This document shows positions 14,555-24,519 of a DNA stretch of 64,000 nt, one piece after another (within the stretch, counting starts at the first letter, position 1; every line of letters begins with the position of its first letter). This DNA is from Solea solea (lineage: Eukaryota > Chordata > Actinopteri > Pleuronectiformes > Soleidae), in the NCBI RefSeq assembly GCF_958295425.1, contig NC_081146.1, forward strand, positions 434,001 through 498,000. Direction: 5' to 3'. A program made the translations under genes and the position numbers. A model generated the notes under the pieces. It had not been told where the DNA came from. It searched no databases and worked only from the letters and a program-made list of their open reading frames with translations.

Positions 14555-16349
14555 GAAGAAAAGACAGTTTCCCACCTTTCTTACATTTGAATTTTACAGA
14601 CTGTGTTTTTGGCAGTTTTTTTTGGCCAGGGGGAAAAAAAGCCCACAGTCCTGTGTCCAAAAACTGAAGACTCTATACAGTCTTAGACTCTTTGGCCAGA
14701 GTGGAAGTTTTGGAGGAACTACATTTCTACAGGGCCCTGCGATGGACTGGCGAACTGTCCAGGGTGTACCACGCCTATCGCCCGATGTAGCTGAGATTGG
14801 CACAGCACCCCCGCGACCCTCTGGTTGAGGATAAAGCGGTAGATGATGACTGACTGACATTTCTACAGGTCGCAGGAGTGTGAATATTTCATATGTCGTT
14901 TGGGGTCCCAAGACGAGCGGAACGACGAAGGTACATTAGTATATCTTATAAGATGTTAACTTTATTTGTGAGGTTTATGTTATGGGACAGTAGAAAAATG
15001 AAAAAAAATCAGAAAACAGTCGTATTCCAGCTGAATGCGCACAAAAACAGACAAAAATAGAAAAACACATTCAAACAGTGAAATCATTGCAAAATCAAAC
15101 ACTGAAGGTATATAACTATATCTTATGAGATGTTAACTTTATTTGTGAGGTTTATGTTATGGGACAATAAAAAAATGAATAAAATCAGAAAACAGCCGTA
15201 TCCCTGCTGAATGCACACAAAAACAGAGACAAATAGAAAAACACATCCAAACAGTGAAATCATTGCAAAATCAAACACTGAAGGTATATAACTATATCTT
15301 ATAAGATTTTAACTTTATTTGTGAGGTTTATGTTATGGGAGAGTAGAAAAATGAAAAAAATTGCGAAAACAGCCGTATCCCTGCTGAATGCGCACAAAAA
15401 CAGACACAAATAGAAAAACACATCCAAACAGTGAAATCAATATAAATTTAAACACTGAGGGTACATCAATATACCTTATAAGATGTTAACTTCATATTAT
15501 AGGACAGTAGAAAAAAGATTAAAATACCCTCGATCAGCCTTAGTCCCTGATACACATACAGAAAAAACAGACTCCTGGCTTAATGCCTTTAGGAATTATT
15601 ACAAAAAACACACCACAGCGGCTGACCTTTGACCTTTCCAAAGGTTGCACGGGTCTGAAACTCGACACCCTGGATTAGCCTTAGTCCCTGATACACATAC
15701 GGAAAAATCAGACTCCTGGCTTAATGCCTTTAGGAATTATTACAAAAAACACACCCGAAATCAGACTCCTGACTCAATGCCTTACAAAAAATACACCACA
15801 GTGGCTGACCTTTGACCTTTCCAAAGGTTGCACAGATCTGAAACTCAGCACCCTGGATCAGCCAGGAGTCCCTGATACACATACGGAGAAATCAGCATCC
15901 GGGCTCATTGCCTTTAGGAATTATTGAAGAAAAGACAGTTTCCCACCTTTCTTACGTTTGAATTTTACAGACTGTGTTTTTGGCAGTTTTTTTTGGCCAG
16001 GGGGAAAAAAGCCCAAAGTCCTGTGTCCAAAACTGAAAATCAGGTCATGTCAGACTCTATACAGTCTTAGACTCTTTGGCCAGACTCCTGGCTTAATGCC
16101 TTTAGGAATTATTACAAAAAACACACCCGAACGGCTGACCTTTGACCTTTCCAAAGGTTGCACGGGTCTGAAACTCGGCACCCTGGATTAGCCTTAGTCC
16201 CTGATACACATACAGAAAAATCAGACTCCTGGCTTAATGCCTTTAGGAATTATTACAAAAAACACACCCGAACGGCTAACCATAAGCTTTAGTCCCTGAT
16301 ACACATACGGAGAAATCAGCATCCGGGCTCATTGCCTTTAGGAATTATT
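14555..16349 (+). repeat. Composite unit j (SINE-bearing, double B141 block)
   Basis: Linker with insertion 14555-14927; S176 14928-15534 (n=3); B141 15535-15925 with the shortened monomer; partial linker 15926-16083; B141 16084-16349, which has lost about 50 bp around 16283 relative to units k and l. Confidence 0.85.
14734..14856 (+). mobile_element. SINE/LINE-tail insertion, copy 4
   Basis: Same insertion. A private change reads GTACCACGCC instead of GTACCCCGCC. Confidence 0.85.
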
Positions 16350-18013
16350 GAAGAAAAGACAGTTTCCCACCTTTCTTACATTTGAATTTTACAGACTGTG
16401 TTTTTGGCAGTTTTTTTTGGCCCGGGGGAAAAAAGCCCACAGTCCTGTGTCCAAAAACTGAAGACTCTATACAGTCTTAGACTCTTTGGCCAGAGTGGAA
16501 GTTTTGGAGGAACTACATTTCTACAGGGCCCTGCGATGGACTGGCGAACTGTCCAGGGTGTACCCCGCCTATCGCCTGATGTAGCTGAGATTGGCACAGC
16601 ACCCCCGCGACCCTCTGGTTGAGGATAAAGCGGTAGATGATGACTGACTGACATTTCTACAGGTCGCAGGAGTGTGAATATTTCATATGTCGTTTGGGGT
16701 CCCAAGACGAGCGGAACGACGAAGGTACATTAGTATATCTTATAAGATGTTAACTTTATTTGTGAGGTTTATGTTATGGGACAGTAGAAAAATGAAAAAA
16801 AATCAGAAAACAGTCGTATTCCAGCTGAATGCGCACAAAAACAGACAAAAATAGAAAAACACATTCAAACAGTGAAATCATTGCAAAATCAAACACTGAA
16901 GGTATATAACTATATCTTATGAGATGTTAACTTTATTTGTGAGGTTTATGTTATGGGACAATAAAAAAATGAATAAAATCAGAAAACAGCCGTATCCCTG
17001 CTGAATGCACACAAAAACAAGGACAAATAGAAAAACACATCCAAACAGTGAAATCAATATAAATTTAAACACTGAGGGTACATCAATATACCTTATAAGA
17101 TGTTAACTTCATATTATAGGACAGTAGAAAAAAGATTAAAATACCCTCGATCAGCCTTAGTCCCTGATACACATACAGAAAAATCAGACTCCTGGCTTAA
17201 TGCCTTTAGGAATTATTACAAAAAACACACCACAGCGGCTGACCTTTGACCTTTCCAAAGGTTGCACGGGTCTGAAACTCGACACCCTGGATTAGCCTTA
17301 GTCCCTGATACACATACGGAAAAATCAGACTCCTGGCTTAATGCCTTTAGGAATTATTACAAAAAACACACCCGAAATCAGACTCCTGACTCAATGCCTT
17401 ACAAAAAATACACCACAGTGGCTGACCTTTGACCTTTCCAAAGGTTGCACAGATCTGAAACTCAGCACCCTGGATCAGCCAGGAGTCCCTGATACACATA
17501 CGGAGAAATCAGCATCCGGGCTCATTGCCTTTAGGAATTATTGAAGAAAAGACAGTTTCCCACCTTTCTTACGTTTGAATTTTACAGACTGTGTTTTTGG
17601 CAGTTTTTTTTGGCCAGGGGGAAAAAAGCCCAAAGTCCTGTGTCCAAAACTGAAAATCAGGTCATGTCAGACTCTATACAGTCTTAGACTCTTTGGCCAG
17701 ACTCCTGGCTTAATGCCTTTAGGAATTATTACAAAAAACACACCCGAACGGCTGACCTTTGACCTTTCCAAAGGTTGCACGGGTCTGAAACTCGGCACCC
17801 TGGATTAGCCTTAGTCCCTGATACACATACAGAAAAATCAGACTCCTGGCTTAATGCCTTTAGGAATTATTACAAAAAACACACCCGAACGGCTAACCAT
17901 TGACCTTTTCCGAAAGTTGCACAGGTCTGAAACTCGGCAACCGGGATAAGCTTTAGTCCCTGATACACATACGGAGAAATCAGCATCCGGGCTCATTGCC
18001 TTTAGGAATTATT
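16350..18013 (+). repeat. Composite unit k (SINE-bearing)
   Basis: Linker with insertion 16350-16721; S176 16722-17151 (n=2, the shortest class); B141 17152-17542; partial linker 17543-17700; B141 17701-18013. Nearly identical to the next unit at an offset of 1664 bp. Confidence 0.85.
16528..16650 (+). mobile_element. SINE/LINE-tail insertion, copy 5
   Basis: Same insertion. It shares the variant ATCGCCTGATG with copy 6, which groups these two units. Confidence 0.85.
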
Positions 18014-19677
18014 GAAGAAAAGACAGTTTCCCACCTTTCTTACATTTGAATTTTACAGACTGTGTTTTTGGCAGTTTTTTTTGGCCCGGGGGAAAAAAGC
18101 CCACAGTCCTGTGTCCAAAAACTGAAGACTCTATACAGTCTTAGACTCTTTGGCCAGAGTGGAAGTTTTGGAGGAACTACATTTCTACAGGGCCCTGCGA
18201 TGGACTGGCGAACTGTCCAGGGTGTACCCCGCCTATCGCCTGATGTAGCTGAGATTGGCACAGCACCCCCGCGACCCTCTGGTTGAGGATAAAGCGGTAG
18301 ATGATGACTGACTGACATTTCTACAGGTCGCAGGAGTGTGAATATTTCATATGTCGTTTGGGGTCCCAAGACGAGCGGAACGACGAAGGTACATTAGTAT
18401 ATCTTATAAGATGTTAACTTTATTTGTGAGGTTTATGTTATGGGACAGTAGAAAAATGAAAAAAAATCAGAAAACAGTCGTATTCCAGCTGAATGCGCAC
18501 AAAAACAGACAAAAATAGAAAAACACATTCAAACAGTGAAATCATTGCAAAATCAAACACTGAAGGTATATAACTATATCTTATGAGATGTTAACTTTAT
18601 TTGTGAGGTTTATGTTATGGGACAATAAAAAAATGAATAAAATCAGAAAACAGCCGTATCCCTGCTGAATGCACACAAAAACAAGGACAAATAGAAAAAC
18701 ACATCCAAACAGTGAAATCAATATAAATTTAAACACTGAGGGTACATCAATATACCTTATAAGATGTTAACTTCATATTATAGGACAGTAGAAAAAAGAT
18801 TAAAATACCCTCGATCAGCCTTAGTCCCTGATACACATACAGAAAAATCAGACTCCTGGCTTAATGCCTTTAGGAATTATTACAAAAAACACACCACAGC
18901 GGCTGACCTTTGACCTTTCCAAAGGTTGCACGGGTCTGAAACTCGACACCCTGGATTAGCCTTAGTCCCTGATACACATACGGAAAAATCAGACTCCTGG
19001 CTTAATGCCTTTAGGAATTATTACAAAAAACACACCCGAAATCAGACTCCTGACTCAATGCCTTACAAAAAATACACCACAGTGGCTGACCTTTGACCTT
19101 TCCAAAGGTTGCACAGATCTGAAACTCAGCACCCTGGATCAGCCAGGAGTCCCTGATACACATACGGAGAAATCAGCATCCGGGCTCATTGCCTTTAGGA
19201 ATTATTGAAGAAAAGACAGTTTCCCACCTTTCTTACGTTTGAATTTTACAGACTGTGTTTTTGGCAGTTTTTTTTGGCCAGGGGGAAAAAAGCCCAAAGT
19301 CCTGTGTCCAAAACTGAAAATCAGGTCATGTCAGACTCTATACAGTCTTAGACTCTTTGGCCAGACTCCTGGCTTAATGCCTTTAGGAATTATTACAAAA
19401 AACACACCCGAACGGCTGACCTTTGACCTTTCCAAAGGTTGCACGGGTCTGAAACTCGGCACCCTGGATTAGCCTTAGTCCCTGATACACATACAGAAAA
19501 ATCAGACTCCTGGCTTAATGCCTTTAGGAATTATTACAAAAAACACACCCGAACGGCTAACCATTGACCTTTTCCGAAAGTTGCACAGGTCTGAAACTCG
19601 GCAACCGGGATAAGCTTTAGTCCCTGATACACATACGGAGAAATCAGCATCCGGGCTCATTGCCTTTAGGAATTATT
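18014..19677 (+). repeat. Composite unit l (SINE-bearing)
   Basis: Linker with insertion 18014-18385; S176 18386-18815 (n=2); B141 18816-19206; partial linker 19207-19364; B141 19365-19677. Confidence 0.85.
18192..18314 (+). mobile_element. SINE/LINE-tail insertion, copy 6
   Basis: Same insertion with the ATCGCCTGATG variant shared only with copy 5. Confidence 0.85.
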
Positions 19678-21303
19678 GAAGAAAAGTCGCAGGAGTGTGA
19701 ATATTTCATATGTCGTTTGGGGTCCCAAGACGAGCGGAACGACGAGGGTACTTAGTATATCTTATAAGATGTTAACTTTATTTGTGAGGTTTATGTTATG
19801 GGACAGTAGAAAAATGAAAAAAAATCAGAAAACAGTCGTATTCCAGCTGAATGCGCACAAAAACAGACAAAAATTGAAAAACACATTCAAACAGTGAAAT
19901 CATTGCAAAATCAAACACTGAAGGTATATAACAATATCTTATAAGATGTTAACTTTATTTCTGAGGTTTATGTTATGGGACAGTAGAAAAATGAAAAAAA
20001 ATCAGAAAACAGTCGTATTCCAGCTGAATGCGCACAAAAACAGACAAAAATAGAAAAACACATTCAAACAGTGAAATCATTGCAAAATCAAACACTGAAG
20101 GTATATAACTATATCTTATAAGATTTTAACTTTATTTGTGAGGTTTATGTTATGGGACAGTAGAAAAATGAAAAAAAATCAGAAAACAGTCGTATTCCAG
20201 CTGAATGCGCACAAAAACAGACAAAAATAGAAAAACACATTCAAACAGTGAAATCATTGCAAAATCAAACACTGAAGGTATATAACTATATCTTATGAGA
20301 TGTTAACTTTATTTGTGAGGTTTATGTTATGGGACAATAAAAAAAATGAAAAAACATCAGAAAACAGCCGTTTCCCTGCTGAATGCACACAAAAACAGAG
20401 ACAAATAGAAAAACACATCCAAACAGTGAAATCATTATAAATTCAAACACTGAGGGTACATCAATATACCTTATAAGATGTTAACTTCATATTATAGGAC
20501 AGTAGAAAAAAGATTAAAATACCCTCGATCAGCCTTAGTCCCTGATACACATACGGAAAAATCAGACTCCTGGCTTAATGCCTTTAGGAATTATTACAAA
20601 AAACACACCCGAACGGCTGACCTTTGACCTTTCCAAAGGTTGCACGGGTCTGAAACTCGACACCCTGGATCAGCTTTAGTCCCTGATACACATACGGAAA
20701 AATCAGACTCCTGGCTTAATGCCTTTAGGAATTATTACAAAAAACACAACCGAACGGCTGACCAATGACCTTTTCCGAACGTTGCACAGGTCTGAAACTC
20801 GGCAACCGGGATAAGCTTTAGTCCCTGATACACATACGGAAAAATCAGACTCCTGGCTTAATGCCTTTAGGAATTATTACAAAAAACACACCTAAACGGC
20901 TGACCTTTGACCTTTCCGAAGGTTACACAGGTCTGAAACTCGGCAACCGGGATAAGCTTTAGTCCCTGATACACATACGGAAAAATCAGACTCCTGGCTT
21001 AATGCCTTTAGGAATTATTACAAAAAACACACCCGAACGGCTGACCAATGACCTTTTCCGGACGTTGCACAGGTCTGAAACTCGGCAACCGGGATAAGCT
21101 TTAGTCCCTGATACACACACGGAAAAATCAGACTCCTGACTCAATGCCTTTAGGAATTATTACAAAAAACACACCACAGCGGCTGACCTTTGACCTTTCC
21201 AAAGGTTGCACGGGTCTGAAACTCGGCACCCTGGATCAGCCAGGAGTCCCTGATACACATACGGAGAAATCAGCATCCAGGCTCATTGCCTTTAGGAATT
21301 ATT
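19678..21303 (+). repeat. Composite unit m (deleted linker)
   Basis: The linker is reduced to 19678-19746: GAAGAAAAG is fused directly to TCGCAGGAGTG, removing the central region and the SINE site. S176 19747-20529 (n=4); B141 20530-21303. Confidence 0.85.
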
Positions 21304-22935
21304 GAAGAAAAGACAGTTTCCCACCTTTCTTACGTTTGAATTTTACAGACTGTGTTTTTGGCAGTTTTTTTTGGCCAGGGGGAAAAAAGCCCAAAGTCCT
21401 TTGTCCAAAAACTGAAAATCAGGTCATGTCAGACTCTATACAGTCTTAGACTCTTTGGCCAGAGTGGAAGTTTTGGAGGAACTACATTTCTACAGGTCGC
21501 AGGAGTGTGAATATTTCATATGTCGTTTGGGGTCCCAAGACGAGCGGAACGACGTGGGTACATTAGTATATCTTATAAGATGTTAACTTTATTTGTGAGG
21601 TTTATGTTATGGGACAGTAGAAAAATGAAAAAAAATCAGAAAACAGTCGTATTCCAGCTGAATGCGCACAAAAACAGACAAAAATAGAAAAACACATTCA
21701 AACAGTGAAATCATTGCAAAATCAAACACTGAAGGTATATAACTATATCTTATAAGATGTTAACTTTATTTGTGAGGTTTATGTTGTGGGACAGTTAAAA
21801 AATGAAAAAATATCAGAAAACAGTCGTATTCCAGCTGAATGCGCACAAAAACAGACAAAAATAGAAAAACACATTCAAACAGTGAGATCATTGCAAAATC
21901 AAACACTGAAGGTATATAACTATATCATATGAGATGTTAACTTTATTTGTGAGGTTTATTTTATGGGACAATAAAAAAATGAATAAAATCAGAAAACAGC
22001 CGTATCCCTGCTGAATGCACACAAAAACAGAGACAAATAGAAAAACCCATCCAAACAGTGAAATCATTGCAAAATCAAACACTGAAGGTATATAACTATA
22101 TCTTATAAGATTTTAACTTTATTTGTGAGGTTTATGTCATGGGACAGTAGAAAATTGAAAAAAATCAGAAAACAGTCGTTTCCCTGCTGAATGCACACAA
22201 AAACAGAGACAAATAGAAAAACACATCCAAACAGTGAAATCATTATAAATTCAAACACTGAGGGTACATCAATATACCTTATAAGATGTTAACTTCATAT
22301 TATAGGACAGTAGAAAAAAGATTAAAATACCCTCGATCAGCCTTAGTCCCTGATACACATACGGAAAAATCAGACTCCTGGCTTAATGCCTTTAGGAATT
22401 ATTACAAAAAACACACCTAAACGGCTGACCTTTGACCTTTCCGAAGGTTACACAGGTCTGAAACTCGGCACCCTAGATTAGCCTTAGTCCCTGATACACA
22501 TACGGAAAAATCAGACTCCTGGCTCAATGCCTTTATGAATTATTACAAAAAACACACCCGAACGGCTGACCATTGACCTTTCCGAAGGTTGCACAGGTCT
22601 GAAACTCTGCACCGGGGATAAGCCTAAATCCCTGATACACATACGGAAAAATCAGACTCCTGGCTCAATGCCTTTAGGAATTATTACAAAAAACACACCC
22701 GAACAGCTGACCATTGACCTTTCCGAAGGTTGCACAGGTCTGAAACTCGGCACCCTGGATCAGCCTTAGTCCCTGATACACATACGGAAAAATCAGACTC
22801 CTGGCTTAATGCCTTTAGGAATTATTACAAAAAACACACCCGAACGGCTGACCTTTGACCTTTCCAAAGGTTGCACGGGTCTGAAACTTGGCATCCTGGA
22901 TAAGCCTTAGTCCCTGATACAGATACGGAAAAATC
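21304..22935 (+). repeat. Composite unit n (interrupted by LINE)
   Basis: Long linker 21304-21555; S176 21556-22337 (n=4); B141 22338-22935, ending at the 5' junction of the first LINE copy after CGGAAAAATC. Confidence 0.85.
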
Positions 22936-23050
22936 GTCCGGTGATGCAGCTGAGCTAGGAAGACGTGTGCTCCGGAGCTCTTCAGGAAAACTCGGTTTTA
23001 AGTTATAAATAACGCCCGCTGTACCTGAAACTTTATCCAACTGGTGAAAT

Positions 23051-23932
23051 ATGGACTTGAGATCTCGAAATAAGATGCAAAGCTCAATTATCGACCATTT
23101 TTCTTCTCAAGCCGCAACACGTGAAACGAGCACCGAGCACAACATGGCTGCGGAAGAGCAACGTGAAGTGGAAGGAAGCCACGCCATACTACAAGAAATA
23201 AAACGCGGTAATGAAGCACTCTCACAGAAACTCGATGCCAAAACTGCCGAGATTAATCATTCTATTTCGGGGTTGAAAACTGTGGTAGACGGGATGTGCT
23301 CACGCATCACGGAGGCAGAGGAGCGAATTAGCACAGCTGAAGATAAGCTAACTGAATTAGACTCCCATGTCCTCCGTCTGATGAAGGAGAAGGACTTTCT
23401 CGTGGACAAAGTAGACCAACTAGAGAATCAAAGCCGACGCAATAATGTCCGCATCGTTAACCTGCAGGAGGGCGGAGAGGGAAACGACCCGGTGCGGTTC
23501 TTTACAGATGGGATCCCCTCTGTGCTTGGACGACAGCACTTTCCCGAGCCGCTGATTATTGAAAGAGCGCATCGGTCCCCGACATTCCGCACGCCAGGAG
23601 ATAAGCGACCCAGACCCATTCTCATCCGCCTACTCAAGTACCAGGACCGGGATAAAATCCTCCCAATGGCTGCTAAGACATCCAGAGAAAAAGGTGGGCC
23701 GATCACTTTCAAGGGAGAGGCAGTGATGTTTTTCCCAGATCTGAGTGCAAACCTGGTGAAGCAAAGAAAGGAATACAATCATGTTAATAAGGAGTTGCAC
23801 GCAAAGAAGCTCCAATTCAGCCTCCTCCACCCAGCGACCTTGAGAGTCATCCTACCTAATGGAGAGAAAAAGTTCTTCAAATCACCAGAAGCAGCGGCAT
23901 CTTTTCTCCGAGACTTCCCGGGAGGTGATTAA
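23051..23932 (+). CDS. LINE-1-type ORF1 protein, copy 1
   Basis: This 293-residue protein has the layout of L1 ORF1p, an RNA-binding trimeric chaperone that coats LINE RNA in cytoplasmic RNPs. Residues about 44-126 form a long heptad-rich coiled coil. Residues about 127-205 correspond to the RRM, opening with the typical ENQSRRNNVRI. Residues about 206-285 match the C-terminal domain, with the conserved FFPDLS and KQRKEYNHV stretches. Human L1 ORF1p is 338 residues, so this is somewhat short at the N-terminus. The ATG follows about 115 bp of leader and no upstream in-frame alternative is needed. It differs from copy 2 at residues 154 (Gly here, Trp there) and 269 (Pro here, Ser there). ORF2 follows after 583 bp. 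Confidence 0.93.
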   Translation: MDLRSRNKMQSSIIDHFSSQAATRETSTEHNMAAEEQREVEGSHAILQEIKRGNEALSQKLDAKTAEINHSISGLKTVVDGMCSRITEAEERISTAEDKLTELDSHVLRLMKEKDFLVDKVDQLENQSRRNNVRIVNLQEGGEGNDPVRFFTDGIPSVLGRQHFPEPLIIERAHRSPTFRTPGDKRPRPILIRLLKYQDRDKILPMAAKTSREKGGPITFKGEAVMFFPDLSANLVKQRKEYNHVNKELHAKKLQFSLLHPATLRVILPNGEKKFFKSPEAAASFLRDFPGGD

Positions 23933-24515
23933 TCCTGCGTCTCACAGGTGACTACAGGTGCAGCACCACAACTCCTCTAACTCTGAGGGAGAGCGATTCC
24001 TGCATATCCTTGAACTATCCAGTGACTCTTATGTAAGTGCAACGATCCCCCGCCATATTTATTTATTTTTTCTTTTCACGTATTTTTTCATTTATTTTTA
24101 TTTTATTTTTACTTTTATTTTATTTTGAAATAATTTATTTTTGGACATTATGGACAAAAAGCTAACTTATCCTATTGCTGTGAGGTTGCACTTGAACTTT
24201 CATTTACTTCTGGTTAAAGCGGGTGTTAACAATGTTTACATTTGAGGTTGTTTATATACCGAGTGATTACAAACTTATATACAAGAGAGCTCTGGGCCCA
24301 AGGTATTAGTTGGGTATGATAGTTTTAGGGAGCATTCAACGGAGGTCCCGATTGGTGTTTTTGGATGGCGCCGAGTGTTCAGGGGGTCAGTGCCTGGGGG
24401 AACGGGGAGGTTTTGTTTCTATTTGTTTTTTTTCTGTTTGTTTCCAGAGAGGCATTTTCTTTAAGCTTATTGTTGAAAGACTACTAAGTCACTGTCAAAT
24501 CCTTAATCTTTTTAC
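23933..24515 (+). other. Long inter-ORF region of LINE copy 1
   Basis: This 583-bp spacer is far longer than the 63 bp of human L1. It holds a T-rich, ATTT-like tract at about 24055-24150 on the coding strand, then a small open frame that touches the ORF2 start. No splice or IRES function can be shown from sequence alone. The same region is in copy 2 at 31129-31711. Confidence 0.7.
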
Positions 24516-24519
24516 ATGA
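24310..24519 (+). other. Small ORF overlapping the ORF2 start (ATGA), copy 1
   Basis: A 69-codon open frame ends with TGA at 24517-24519, overlapping the ORF2 ATG at 24516-24518 as ATGA. Stop/start overlaps of this kind permit termination-reinitiation in some LINEs. The predicted peptide (starting MGMIVLGSIQRRSR) matches no family I recognise, and the frame may be open by chance. It is intact in both LINE copies, but they are too recent for that to show constraint. Confidence 0.3.

Larger units (their letters stand above)
1..22935. repeat. Composite higher-order satellite array (left array)
   Basis: This array is built from three modules repeated in a fixed order: a linker of about 250 bp, a block of 176-bp monomers (S176), and a block of 141-bp monomers (B141). 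Fourteen such units can be delimited, with lengths of about 1.5-1.85 kb. The 176-bp period is visible from successive copies of the same phrase at 5211 and 5387. The 141-bp period is visible from the TTAGTCCC phrase at 141, 282 and 423. Every S176 block ends at the same base and passes through a constant bridge (ATTAAAATACCCTCGAT) into B141. Open reading frames here are short, repeated with the satellite and broken by ordinary monomer variation, so I treat none as a gene. The array is broken on the right by a LINE insertion. Confidence 0.95.

Noticed and set aside
4663..18369. Open frames of 91-109 codons on both strands across linkers
   Set aside because: They exist only where the SINE-tail insertion joins linker sequence, overlap each other on opposite strands, and vanish in empty linkers.
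23428..23830. Antisense open frames within LINE ORF1
   Set aside because: Shadows of the coding strand, with no domain similarity.
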